A DNA stretch of 64,000 bases, taken from NCBI GenBank assembly GCA_024398715.1, contig JAKSIP010000008.1:18750-82749 (forward strand), in the 5' to 3' direction. Source of the stretch: Bacteroidaceae bacterium. Lineage in GTDB: Bacteria; Bacteroidota; Bacteroidia; Bacteroidales; Bacteroidaceae. Below, piece by piece: positions 1 to 8,937 of this stretch (positions within the stretch are counted from its first letter, which is position 1; every line of letters starts with the position of its first letter). A program made the translations under genes and the position numbers. Below the pieces are notes generated by a model. The model did not search any database, was not told the DNA's origin, and saw only the letters and a program-made list of their open reading frames with translations.

Positions 1-30
1 TAAGATTGCGCAAAGTTACTCTTTTTTTTG

Positions 31-38
31 TAATTTTG
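31..38 (+). promoter_or_regulatory. Bacteroidetes-type -7 box before mutS2
   Basis: TAATTTTG matches the Bacteroidetes -7 consensus TAnnTTTG and lies 37 bases before the mutS2 start. A weak ATTG at 5-8 sits about 22 bases upstream as a possible -33 element. The match is by eye only. Confidence 0.5.
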
Positions 39-75
39 CACAATCAACAGATGTATATATAGCTCAAAGAGTCAA

Positions 76-2586
76 ATGGTTTACCCTAATGATTTTGAAC
101 AAAGAATAGAGTTTCTGGAGATACGCAGACAGTTGGGTGCCCTGTGTATCTGCACTTTGGGCAGGGAGTGCGTTGACAGCATTTCTTTCAGTGACAATTG
201 GGGAACCGTTAACACAGAACTTGACAGAACAATGGAATTTGTATCTGTTCTGGACAATGAGGACAGATTCCCGGACCTTGAGTTCTTTGATCTGCGCGCA
301 GAACTGGAACGTATAAGGATAGCAGGTCTTTTTCTTGACGAAACCGAGTTGTTCAATTTGTGGAAATCTCTTGAAGCCATATCGGCAATTACCGGTTTTT
401 TCTGTTCAGAGCATGCCGCTGAGTGTTATCCGGAATTACACTCCTTATCGGAGCAGGTCAGTTCTTTTCCGCATATTACAGCGGCTATTTCAAAAATCCT
501 GACCAAATTCGGTCACTTGAAAGACAATGCCAGTCCGGAACTTTACCATATCCGTATGGATTTGGCAAACACCCGTTTCAGCATATCCAACATTCTCAAC
601 GGAATACTTAAAAAAGCCCAATCGGAAGGTCTGGTAGAAAAAGATGCCCAGCCTACAATGAGAGACGGACGTCTTGTGCTACCTGTGGCACCTGCACTGA
701 AGAAAAAGATCAAAGGTATTGTTCACGATGAATCCGCCAGCGGACGTACTGTTTTCATAGAGCCGGCAGAGGTTGTGGAAGCAAACAACAGGACACGCCA
801 GCTGGAAGCGGCCGAAAGACGGGAGATTATAAAAATACTTACAGAGTTCACAGATTACATACGCCCCGAGCTGCCTTCAATAAAAGATTCCTACAGTTAT
901 CTGGCCCAAATAGATTTTATCAGAGCCAAAGCGCTGTTTTCCAAAGACATAGAAGCAGTCAAACCGGTTCTGGAAAAGAAATGCGTTCTTGACTGGGTGC
1001 AGGCGGTGCATCCGCTGCTGCGCCAGAATCTTGCAAAACACGGGAAGAGTGTAATTCCTCTTGATGTGGAACTGACATCGGAAAATAGCATATTGCTCAT
1101 ATCAGGTCCGAATGCCGGCGGAAAATCCGTTTGTCTTAAAACAGTAGGTCTTCTTCAGTATATGCTGCAATGCGGAATTCCTGTTCCAATGCGTTCAAAC
1201 AGCCATGCCGGTCTGTTCAAGAATATTATGATAGACATTGGAGACCAGCAGAGCATTACTGACGACATAAGCACCTATTCGGGTCATCTGATGAATATGA
1301 AAAACATGTTGCGTACATGTAATCGCCAGACATTATTGCTGATAGATGAATTCGGCAGCGGAACGGAGCCTGGCATCGGCGGAGCTTTGGCCGAATCTGT
1401 ACTTACCAGATTTGTAGCAGCACATACGTTCGGGGTCATTACTACGCATTACCAGAACCTGAAACAATATGCAGATCAGGCAAAAGGCATTGTCAACGGA
1501 GCCATGCTGTATGACCGTCAGCTGATGCAACCCCTATACATTCTCCAGACAGGAAATCCAGGCAGCAGTTTTGCAGTGGAAATAGCACGCAAAATAGGTC
1601 TGCCGGAAGATGTGATTGCCGATGCCACCCAGATTGTAGGGAAAGACTATGTCAATGCTGACAAATACCTGCAGGACATTGTACGTGACAAGCGCTATTG
1701 GGAAAACAAGCGCCAGAACGTGCATCAGCAGGAAAAGCACCTTGATGAACTGATAGACAGACACTCCAAAGAGTTGCAGTCTATTGAGAAAGAACGCAAA
1801 GAAATACTCCGGCAGGCAAAAGAGCAGAGCATGCAGCTTATCGAGGAATCCAATGCCGTTATTGAACGGACCATAAGAACAATCAAGGAAGAACAGGCGG
1901 AACGCAATGCCACAAAGAATGCCCGCCAGCAGCTTTCCGAATTCAAACAGGATGTTGAAGAACGGACTTCAGGAAACGATACAGACGATAAGATAACCCG
2001 TCAGATGGAGCGTATCAAGCGCAGTCAGGAACGCCGCGCTGAACGCCGCAGAAACGGGAATCAACAAAACAGCAGCATAAACAATCAGGGAATGAGTATA
2101 TATGACTCCTTCTCCGCCTTGTTCCATGTTGGAGATACTGTCAGGATCAAAGGACAGAACACCATAGGCACAATAGTAAAAATAACACGCAACAACGCAT
2201 CGGTAGATTTCAATACAATAACCAGCATAGTCAAGACCAACCTGCTGGAGCACACCCAGGCACCCAAAGAACAGTCATCAGCCACAGTCAATGTGGTTCG
2301 CGCAAGTAATATCAGAGAAAAGATTTATGCCGCAAAAATGCGTTTCAAACCTGATCTTGACGTTAGAGGTATGCGCGGAGACGATGCCATACAGACTGTA
2401 ACATATTTTATTGACGATGCCCTGTTGCTGGGAATAAGCCGCGTTAGAATTCTGCACGGCACCGGCAGCGGAATATTGCGTACTCTGATCAGAGAATATC
2501 TTGAAACAGTACCGGCTGTAACACATTTTGCAGATGAACATGTCCAGTTCGGAGGAGCGGGCATAACCGTAATAGATTTGGAATAG
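76..2586 (+). CDS. mutS2: MutS2-family endonuclease/ATPase (Smr domain)
   Basis: MutS2 proteins bind branched DNA and suppress homologous recombination; in Bacillus they also act on collided ribosomes. The 836-residue length is normal. Visible parts are a MutS core, a Walker A GPNAGGKS at residues 344-351, the Walker B stretch [13 protein letters not shown] around 420, a charged coiled coil at about 520-670, and a C-terminal Smr nuclease domain with LDVRG (761-765) and HGTGSG (794-799). Both Smr motifs are intact, so nuclease activity is expected. The next gene, nfo, starts one base after the stop, suggesting translational coupling of two DNA-maintenance genes. Confidence 0.95.
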   Translation: MVYPNDFEQRIEFLEIRRQLGALCICTLGRECVDSISFSDNWGTVNTELDRTMEFVSVLDNEDRFPDLEFFDLRAELERIRIAGLFLDETELFNLWKSLEAISAITGFFCSEHAAECYPELHSLSEQVSSFPHITAAISKILTKFGHLKDNASPELYHIRMDLANTRFSISNILNGILKKAQSEGLVEKDAQPTMRDGRLVLPVAPALKKKIKGIVHDESASGRTVFIEPAEVVEANNRTRQLEAAERREIIKILTEFTDYIRPELPSIKDSYSYLAQIDFIRAKALFSKDIEAVKPVLEKKCVLDWVQAVHPLLRQNLAKHGKSVIPLDVELTSENSILLISGPNAGGKSVCLKTVGLLQYMLQCGIPVPMRSNSHAGLFKNIMIDIGDQQSITDDISTYSGHLMNMKNMLRTCNRQTLLLIDEFGSGTEPGIGGALAESVLTRFVAAHTFGVITTHYQNLKQYADQAKGIVNGAMLYDRQLMQPLYILQTGNPGSSFAVEIARKIGLPEDVIADATQIVGKDYVNADKYLQDIVRDKRYWENKRQNVHQQEKHLDELIDRHSKELQSIEKERKEILRQAKEQSMQLIEESNAVIERTIRTIKEEQAERNATKNARQQLSEFKQDVEERTSGNDTDDKITRQMERIKRSQERRAERRRNGNQQNSSINNQGMSIYDSFSALFHVGDTVRIKGQNTIGTIVKITRNNASVDFNTITSIVKTNLLEHTQAPKEQSSATVNVVRASNIREKIYAAKMRFKPDLDVRGMRGDDAIQTVTYFIDDALLLGISRVRILHGTGSGILRTLIREYLETVPAVTHFADEHVQFGGAGITVIDLE

Positions 2587-2587
2587 T

Positions 2588-3424
2588 ATGAATTTTGTAG
2601 GTCCACATGTATCAGCGTCGGGCGGTGTTCAGAACGCGCCATTAGCGGCACACAGCCTTGGAGCAACAGCATTTGCCCTGTTCACAAAAAATCAGAGGCA
2701 GTGGACATCGGCTCCACTCTCTGCGAAAGAGATAGATTTGTTCAAGCAGTATTGTACAGAATACGGCTACAGACCTGAACAGATTCTGCCGCATGACAGT
2801 TACCTGATAAATCTTGGACATCCCGAAAAAGAAGGGCTTGAAAAATCGCGCACGGCCTTTCTTGATGAAATGAGCCGCTGTAGCCAATTGGGACTCACTA
2901 TGTTGAATTTTCATCCAGGCAGTCATTTGAAAGCGATATCGCCGGAGCAGTGTCTTGCGCGTATTGCAGAAAGCATAAACATTGCTTTGGATAAGACTCA
3001 GGGAGTAACTGCAGTAATTGAAAATACCGCCGGACAAGGCAGCAATATGGGATACAGTTTCCATCACCTTGCCCAAATAATCAGTATGGTAGAAGACAAA
3101 AGCCGGGTTGGCATCTGTATTGATACCTGCCACACATTTACAGCAGGCTATGATCTTGCGAACCAATATGATAGCGTATGGCAGGAATTTGACAGCATAG
3201 TCGGGTTGGAGTATCTGAAAGCCATCCACCTGAACGACAGCAAAAAACCTCTTGCCAGCCGTGTTGACCGTCATGACAACATAGGAAAAGGACTGATAGG
3301 TATGGCTTTTTTTGAGCGTATTGCCCGTGACAGCCGCTTTGACAGCATTCCGTTCATTCTTGAAACCCCTGAAGAAGCCTTGTGGGCTCAGGAAATTCAG
3401 ACATTGATGGCCCTAAACCATTGA
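2588..3424 (+). CDS. nfo: Endonuclease IV (AP endonuclease)
   Basis: Cleaves the phosphodiester bond 5' of abasic sites in base-excision repair. At 278 residues it is close to E. coli Nfo. All nine zinc ligands of the trinuclear site can be placed: His69, His109, Glu145, Asp179, His182, His215, Asp228, His230 and Glu260, the first five at the same numbers as in E. coli. The start is one base after the mutS2 stop, so the two are probably cotranscribed. Its last 12 bases overlap the 3' end of the convergent glycosyltransferase gene. Confidence 0.95.
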   Translation: MNFVGPHVSASGGVQNAPLAAHSLGATAFALFTKNQRQWTSAPLSAKEIDLFKQYCTEYGYRPEQILPHDSYLINLGHPEKEGLEKSRTAFLDEMSRCSQLGLTMLNFHPGSHLKAISPEQCLARIAESINIALDKTQGVTAVIENTAGQGSNMGYSFHHLAQIISMVEDKSRVGICIDTCHTFTAGYDLANQYDSVWQEFDSIVGLEYLKAIHLNDSKKPLASRVDRHDNIGKGLIGMAFFERIARDSRFDSIPFILETPEEALWAQEIQTLMALNH

Positions 3425-4534
3425 TTTGATAGTGTCTGTCATCCTTGACCAGGCATACTTTTTCTTTTCTTCCCTGATATTTTCCTCAAAGAAGGCAGTC
3501 AGGTCATTTTCATAGAAACTGCACAACGCAGCGGCTACGGCATCGGCATTCGGCTCCACAACATAACCTACCTTACCGTCCGGAACTATTTCAGACAGTC
3601 CGCCGACATTGGTTACCAGCATAGGTTTTTCAAAATGATAGGCTATCTGGGTCACTCCGCTCTGTGTGGCAGACTTATATGGTTGGGCAACAATATCGGC
3701 AGCAGAGAAATAGGAACTTACCTGGGTATCGGGTATATAGTCATTCCTCCATATTATTCTGTCACTTATACCCAAATTCTTTGCAAGTTCAAAATACTGG
3801 TTTGGATTGTTATAAAATTCACCTGCCACAACCAGCTTTACATTTTTTTTCAGCAAGGATTCATTGGCCATTGCCTGCAACAGGATATCCAGTCCCTTGT
3901 AATCTCTTATAAAGCCAAAGAAAAGAATATAAGAAAAGGACGGATCAAGAGTCAATGCAGCCAGTGCCTCATCACGTGTCTTTTTCTGTCCGAAATGATC
4001 ATACAATGGGTGCGGACAGAACGCTCTCGGTTTTTTCCTGTCAAACATATCCAAATCGTTCAAAACAGACTGGGACATGGCAACAAATCCGTCAACAGTT
4101 CTGACAAAATAATTTGACAGAGTCCTGTCAAAGAATTTCTTTTCGTGTGGGATTATATTGTGCAATATGGACATTACCTTTGTTTTTCCGTTACGACGGA
4201 CATATCTGGTAATTGTACCGAAACAGGGAGACATGAAAGGTAACCAGTAATTGATAATCAGCAGATCCGGAGCCTGCTTTGCTATTCTCTTTCCAACTGA
4301 TATCCAATTGAACGGATTGACTGAACTGACACTGCGTACAATGTTCAGAAACTGGGGAGCGGGTTCGGATGAATACTGGGTTTTCCCTGGAAACAGAAAA
4401 TCCGGATACTGTAGAGTAAACGTTTCGATTGTTACGTCATCGCCCTGGGCAATGAATTCCTTAGCAAGACGTTCATTATATGCGCTGAGTCCTCCACGAT
4501 AAGGATAAGCAGTTCCGATTATGGTTATGTTCAT
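3413..4534 (-). CDS. Glycosyltransferase, GT4-like (GT-B fold)
   Basis: A 373-residue cytoplasmic or membrane-associated sugar transferase of the GT-B type. The N-terminus carries the GT4-like stretch [17 protein letters not shown], which fits acceptor-domain glycine loops; the C-terminal half holds the donor-binding region [15 protein letters not shown] followed by NVGGLSEIV, where the E-x7-E region usually lies. The sugar and acceptor cannot be told. I chose the ATG at 4534 over an in-frame TTG 12 bases upstream because the family start is [11 protein letters not shown]. It stands alone, convergent with nfo and divergent from the CotH gene; an inverted CCAAT-TGT-ATTGG lies just upstream (4542-4554). 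Confidence 0.85.
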   Translation of the reverse strand: MNITIIGTAYPYRGGLSAYNERLAKEFIAQGDDVTIETFTLQYPDFLFPGKTQYSSEPAPQFLNIVRSVSSVNPFNWISVGKRIAKQAPDLLIINYWLPFMSPCFGTITRYVRRNGKTKVMSILHNIIPHEKKFFDRTLSNYFVRTVDGFVAMSQSVLNDLDMFDRKKPRAFCPHPLYDHFGQKKTRDEALAALTLDPSFSYILFFGFIRDYKGLDILLQAMANESLLKKNVKLVVAGEFYNNPNQYFELAKNLGISDRIIWRNDYIPDTQVSSYFSAADIVAQPYKSATQSGVTQIAYHFEKPMLVTNVGGLSEIVPDGKVGYVVEPNADAVAAALCSFYENDLTAFFEENIREEKKKYAWSRMTDTIKSMV

Positions 4535-4558
4535 ATTCTTTTCCAATTGTATTGGCTA

Positions 4559-4566
4559 CAAAGTTA
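4559..4566 (-). promoter_or_regulatory. -7 box for the glycosyltransferase
   Basis: On the minus strand this reads TAACTTTG, a full match to TAnnTTTG, about 25 bases before the ATG at 4534. No good -33 box is seen. Confidence 0.45.
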
Positions 4567-4609
4567 ACAATTTGATTTAATTGGTATATATAAGTAAAAG
4601 GATATATTT

Positions 4610-6127
4610 ATGAAAAAATCGGTAATTGTTTTTATATTAGGGAGTTTTTTTTATGCAGCAAACGCTCAGTTCGGAATGCCACCTATGGGCGGCGGAATGC
4701 CTATGGGTATGCCGGGAATGGGCGGTATCATGCCAGTGCAGAACAATGTCAAAGATGTAGAGATCAAGTCTTCCAACCTTCCTATCATCCGCATTGACAC
4801 CAAAGGACATGAGATATCACAGAAAAAGGTTAATGCAACAATGAACGTTACAGATGGTAAAACAAGTCTGTACGAAGGTAACATTACAATAAAATTGCGC
4901 GGAAACTCATCTGTTATGATGCCGCAGCAGAAATATTCCATCGTTACCAGAGATGACAACGGCAAAAAGAAAGACGCTTCACTGTTTGGAATGGGAGCGG
5001 AACATGACTGGGTTTTGCTGAACACCTATACGGACATTTCATTATTGCGTGACCCTCTGGCAATGCTTCTTTGGCGCGCCATGGGGCATTGGGCTCCAAA
5101 GACTCAGACTGTGGAGGTTGTTCTGAACAACAAATACATAGGTGTATATATTTTTGCTGAAACCATCAAACAGGGCAAAGAGCGTCTTGACATTGCAAAT
5201 ATCAAGGAGCAGGATGCTGTTGGCCGTGAACTTAGCGGCGGTTACATTCTGCGTGTTGACAAATACGATGCCAACGACAACACATTCGTATCAAAACAGA
5301 AAGGGATTTCCCTGCACGGCAGTACGGGAATGGGTATGATGCCGTTCGGAGCAGGCGGTATGAACAACAATGTTGTATGGACCATCAAGTATCCGAGTAA
5401 GAACAAAATTACGGACGCCCAGCAGAATTATATTGAAAATTTCATCCATAAGTTTGAGAGTGCAGTGGCAAGTCCTGATTTTGCAGACCCCCAAAAAGGC
5501 TACGCCGCATATATAGAGGTATCTGATTTTGTTGATTTTATAATTCACTCCGAGTTTATGCACAATGCAGACATGTATTACAGCAGCACTTACTTCTACA
5601 AGACAAAAATAAATGCGGACGGCACCGGCGGAAAGCTGCACGCAGGACCGGTATGGGATTATAATTTCTCAATGGGCAACTGCACATTCGGGCAGTGCGA
5701 CAAGATTGACGCATTCAGTTTTAACGGCAAGGAACAGGGTGTAATACCCACATTCTGGCAAAAACTGATGTCCGATCCGGCCTTTGTTGACAAGGTGAAA
5801 GAGCGATATACACAACTGCGCGGTACCGTTCTAAGCAAAGAGAGTCTTTTTGAATATATTGACAATTATACCAAGCAGATGCAGAAACCTGCAAAGCGCC
5901 ATTTTGCCGCGTACAGTGATCTTCTGGTATCTGAAGACCAACCACAAACCCAAAACAACGGCATGGGAATGTTTGGCGGCATGGGAATGTTCGGCGGCAT
6001 GGGCGGCAGCATGTGGACCAGTTTCATGGCATACCGTGTAAGCAGCTATGAACAGGAAATCCAGACACTCAAAGAATGGATCTTAAAGCGTCTGGATTTT
6101 CTGGACAGGAACTGGTTGCTCAATTAA
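4610..6127 (+). CDS. Exported CotH-family protein with Met/Gly-rich segments
   Basis: CotH proteins are atypical kinases; the Bacillus spore-coat member phosphorylates coat proteins. Here residues 1-19 form a signal peptide ending in ANA, so the protein is exported. The CotH domain runs from about 60 to 400, with the conserved core FGMGAEHDWVLLN, the LRDPLA stretch and the probable metal-binding GPVWDYN (Asp350). Unusually, a Met/Gly/Pro-rich segment follows the signal peptide (about 21-40), a shorter one lies near 245, and a GMGMFGG-type repeat occupies about 451-468. The function in this non-sporulating lineage is unknown. The stop overlaps the convergent GH3 gene by four bases. Confidence 0.8.
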   Translation: MKKSVIVFILGSFFYAANAQFGMPPMGGGMPMGMPGMGGIMPVQNNVKDVEIKSSNLPIIRIDTKGHEISQKKVNATMNVTDGKTSLYEGNITIKLRGNSSVMMPQQKYSIVTRDDNGKKKDASLFGMGAEHDWVLLNTYTDISLLRDPLAMLLWRAMGHWAPKTQTVEVVLNNKYIGVYIFAETIKQGKERLDIANIKEQDAVGRELSGGYILRVDKYDANDNTFVSKQKGISLHGSTGMGMMPFGAGGMNNNVVWTIKYPSKNKITDAQQNYIENFIHKFESAVASPDFADPQKGYAAYIEVSDFVDFIIHSEFMHNADMYYSSTYFYKTKINADGTGGKLHAGPVWDYNFSMGNCTFGQCDKIDAFSFNGKEQGVIPTFWQKLMSDPAFVDKVKERYTQLRGTVLSKESLFEYIDNYTKQMQKPAKRHFAAYSDLLVSEDQPQTQNNGMGMFGGMGMFGGMGGSMWTSFMAYRVSSYEQEIQTLKEWILKRLDFLDRNWLLN

Positions 6128-8406
6128 AAGAGTCCTTTTCTGACTGACACCTGTGTGGAAAGTTTATCGTCTGTAGCGCACTGGCCTACAGTCAGTCTGA
6201 TGGAACCTGATTCAAGTACCCAGTCATATTTGTCTTCTGACCAATATTTAAGGTTTTCAACCGGCACTGACAGTGTTACCAAAGAATCCTGTCCCGGCTC
6301 AAGCAAAATCCTGTCAAATGCCTTGAGTTCTCTTTCCGGCCATTCAACTTTTGATTTGATTCGGCTTACATAAAGTTGCGGAACTTCTTCAGCTTTTCTA
6401 TTGCCCAGATTCTTCAGTCTGAAAGAGATTTTAATATCATCTCCATCTTTGTATTCTGTTTTATCTGCCGATATGTCAGAATATGCAAAAGTGGTATATG
6501 TCAAGCCATACCCGAACGGATATGCCGGTTGGATTTTCTTGGTATTATACCAGCGATAGCCAACAAGAAGATCTTCTGAATACACAGACACATTCCGTGA
6601 TTGTTGAGAAGCATCGGACTTCTTATCAACCAGATTGACAAAGATATCTGCCGCAGCCGGCGTATCATTAGGAAAATTACCAAGTGCGTACGCAGGAGAA
6701 TCTTCAAGTTTTACAGGGAATGTGAACGGAAGTCTTCCGCTTGGAGAGACTTTTCCAAGCAGAATATCGGCCAGGGCATGTCCGCCTTCGGAACCGTTGA
6801 ACCAAGATACAAGCATGGCTTTTGAAGCAGGATCAACCTGACGGAGATCTACAGGAGCGCCAACAACAAGAACAGTAATTACATTGGGATTGACCTGAGC
6901 GATTTTGGAAATAACCTGTTCCTGGTTGAATGGGAGCATTATGTCTTTACGGTCACTTCCTTCCGTCTCAACGGAACGGTTGTTGCCAGCCATTACAATT
7001 ACTACATCGGCAGCACGTGCAGCCTCTACCGCACGGTTTTCCAATTCTTGGGCAGAAGGACCGGACTGAGCATTATTTCTTGAGCCCCAGAAACCGAATC
7101 CGAACCCGCCACGCTGCTGACTGCTCCAGCCTTGTGCATATATTATTCTTACATTGTTACCGAATGCTTCTTTCAAACCAGCAAGAGGAGTAATCTCATT
7201 ACGAGCCTTTACTCCGGCACCTACTCCACCCTGTCCCATTTTCTTATCGGCATTGTCGCCGATTACCGCAACAGTCTGAATTCTGCTGAGATCAAGAGGC
7301 AGAATATCATCAGAGTTTTTCAAAAGCACAATGGATTTCTGAGCCACTTTGTATGCTATCTGCGCCTGTTCAGGCTTGGCAGTAATTTCTTTGTTGGCCT
7401 TATTTGCAGGTACAGGTTCAACAGCCAGACGTACACGCAGGATTTCTCTTACACGATTGTCTATTACAGCGGTATCAATAATACCAAGACGCACTGAATC
7501 AAGCAAAGACTGTCCCAGGAAATCTTTTGAGGGCATTTCGACATTCAAGCCCTTGACAACAGAACCGGTACTGTGTGTTCCGCCCCAATCAGAAATGACC
7601 ATACCCTTGAAACCCCAGTCACGGCGCAGCACCTGATTCAGGAGCCAGTCATTTTCAGCGCACCATGATCCGTTAATCTTGTTGTACGCAGCCATAACAC
7701 CCCAGGCATCGCCCTTGGTAACAGCAGCTTCAAACGCAGGAAGATAGATTTCACGCATGGCACGTGCAGATGCTATCACATCAACCGTACCGCGGTTTGT
7801 TTCCTGATTGTTCAAAGCAAAATGTTTCAGACAGACTGCAACACCGTTATCCTGCACGCCTTTGGTATAATATGTGGCAATAATTGAATTAAGATAGGGG
7901 TCTTCACTCAAATACTCGTATGTGCGCCCACCTGTTGGAATACGCTGGATATTCATGGCAGGACCAAGAATCATGTCTTTTCCACGCAGCTTGGCTTCAC
8001 GCGCCATACCGGTACCGTAAATGTATGCCATTTCCTTGTCCCAGGTTGCGGCTAATGCAGATCCGGTAGGAAAAAAAGTGGCAGAATCCGTTTCCCAATG
8101 CAACGGATTCCAGGACAACGGTTCCATTTCCTCCCTGATACCGAAAGGACCGTCGGCATAGTTTATATCAGCAATTTTCAGACGCGGCACACCGGCACTG
8201 ACAAAATAGTATTTGGCATGAAGCATCTCAATTTTTTCTTCCAAAGTCATACGCTTCAGAATGCGTCCTGCCTTGGCATCGTATTTCATCAGTAAGGAAG
8301 GGGTTTCCCTTTTGTCCCGCGACAACACGTTTTCAGAAGTACAACAGACCACTGACAAAAAGGCAAATGTTGCAAATACAGACAACAAAACGTTTCTCAG
8401 TTTCAT
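6124..8406 (-). CDS. Glycoside hydrolase family 3 lipoprotein (beta-glucosidase-like)
   Basis: Hydrolyses terminal beta-linked glucose or xylose; the exact substrate cannot be read. The 760-residue product begins with a lipoprotein-like signal (Cys21 or Cys22 after LSVV), so it is probably anchored to a membrane. The GH3 TIM barrel contains CLKHFALNNQE and the nucleophile Asp273 in VISDWGG; the second alpha/beta domain has VIVMAGNNRSVETEGSDR; an FN3-like domain ends the chain. A Gly/Phe-rich insert (GFGFGFWG) sits between barrel and second domain. An in-frame ATG at 8418 is possible, but 8406 gives the better signal peptide. It is last in the recA-esterase-DUF456-GH3 run. Confidence 0.9.
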   Translation of the reverse strand: MKLRNVLLSVFATFAFLSVVCCTSENVLSRDKRETPSLLMKYDAKAGRILKRMTLEEKIEMLHAKYYFVSAGVPRLKIADINYADGPFGIREEMEPLSWNPLHWETDSATFFPTGSALAATWDKEMAYIYGTGMAREAKLRGKDMILGPAMNIQRIPTGGRTYEYLSEDPYLNSIIATYYTKGVQDNGVAVCLKHFALNNQETNRGTVDVIASARAMREIYLPAFEAAVTKGDAWGVMAAYNKINGSWCAENDWLLNQVLRRDWGFKGMVISDWGGTHSTGSVVKGLNVEMPSKDFLGQSLLDSVRLGIIDTAVIDNRVREILRVRLAVEPVPANKANKEITAKPEQAQIAYKVAQKSIVLLKNSDDILPLDLSRIQTVAVIGDNADKKMGQGGVGAGVKARNEITPLAGLKEAFGNNVRIIYAQGWSSQQRGGFGFGFWGSRNNAQSGPSAQELENRAVEAARAADVVIVMAGNNRSVETEGSDRKDIMLPFNQEQVISKIAQVNPNVITVLVVGAPVDLRQVDPASKAMLVSWFNGSEGGHALADILLGKVSPSGRLPFTFPVKLEDSPAYALGNFPNDTPAAADIFVNLVDKKSDASQQSRNVSVYSEDLLVGYRWYNTKKIQPAYPFGYGLTYTTFAYSDISADKTEYKDGDDIKISFRLKNLGNRKAEEVPQLYVSRIKSKVEWPERELKAFDRILLEPGQDSLVTLSVPVENLKYWSEDKYDWVLESGSIRLTVGQCATDDKLSTQVSVRKGLF

Positions 8407-8423
8407 TTCAACAAACATTAAGA

Positions 8424-8930
8424 TTACACAAAAGATCTGATAAGATCAATCACAACCATAAGCAACAGAATAATGCCGTATATGGTTTTTACAGCAGTAC
8501 CGGCCAAAAAGCCTATAAAAGTTCCGAGTGCTGCACGCATTGCGCGATGTTCTTCCGAACCGGCAATGGTCTCTCCGATATATGCGCCAATAAAAGGAGC
8601 CACCAGCAATAACGGAATACCTAATGGAGGGAAAACAAAAGAAAGGATCAATCCTACAACCAGACCTATATTGCTTCCTCTGACTCCCTGCTTGGATCCG
8701 CCCATTCTTTTTGTTCCGATAGAAGGAACAATATAATCCAGAATGGTAATAACGACCATCAGAATACCCATCACTACCAATGTAGTGACGGAATAGTGAA
8801 TCCTATCTGAAAGATGGGCCAGTACAAGTCCCACAAAACTGAGAGGAGGACCGGGAAGACCGGGCGCAATGGCACCGACAAGGCCGACCAACACCAGAAG
8901 AACTGCCAAAACAAGCAAAAAAATGTCCAT
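8424..8930 (-). CDS. DUF456 membrane protein
   Basis: A 168-residue inner-membrane protein of unknown function. It has about five hydrophobic helices and the DUF456 hallmark PGLPGPP at residues 23-29 after the first helix, plus the loop RMGGSKQGVRGSN. The longest open frame starts at 8993 inside the esterase gene, but the family start MDIFLLVLAVL is at 8930, seven bases after the esterase stop. The close spacing on both sides suggests cotranscription with the esterase and the GH3 gene; that says little about its job. Confidence 0.85.
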   Translation of the reverse strand: MDIFLLVLAVLLVLVGLVGAIAPGLPGPPLSFVGLVLAHLSDRIHYSVTTLVVMGILMVVITILDYIVPSIGTKRMGGSKQGVRGSNIGLVVGLILSFVFPPLGIPLLLVAPFIGAYIGETIAGSEEHRAMRAALGTFIGFLAGTAVKTIYGIILLLMVVIDLIRSFV

Positions 8931-8937
8931 ATTGATA

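Noticed and set aside
2642..3274. 210-residue minus-strand open frame inside nfo
   Set aside because: All nine endonuclease IV metal ligands are on the plus strand; the antisense frame has no recognisable motif.
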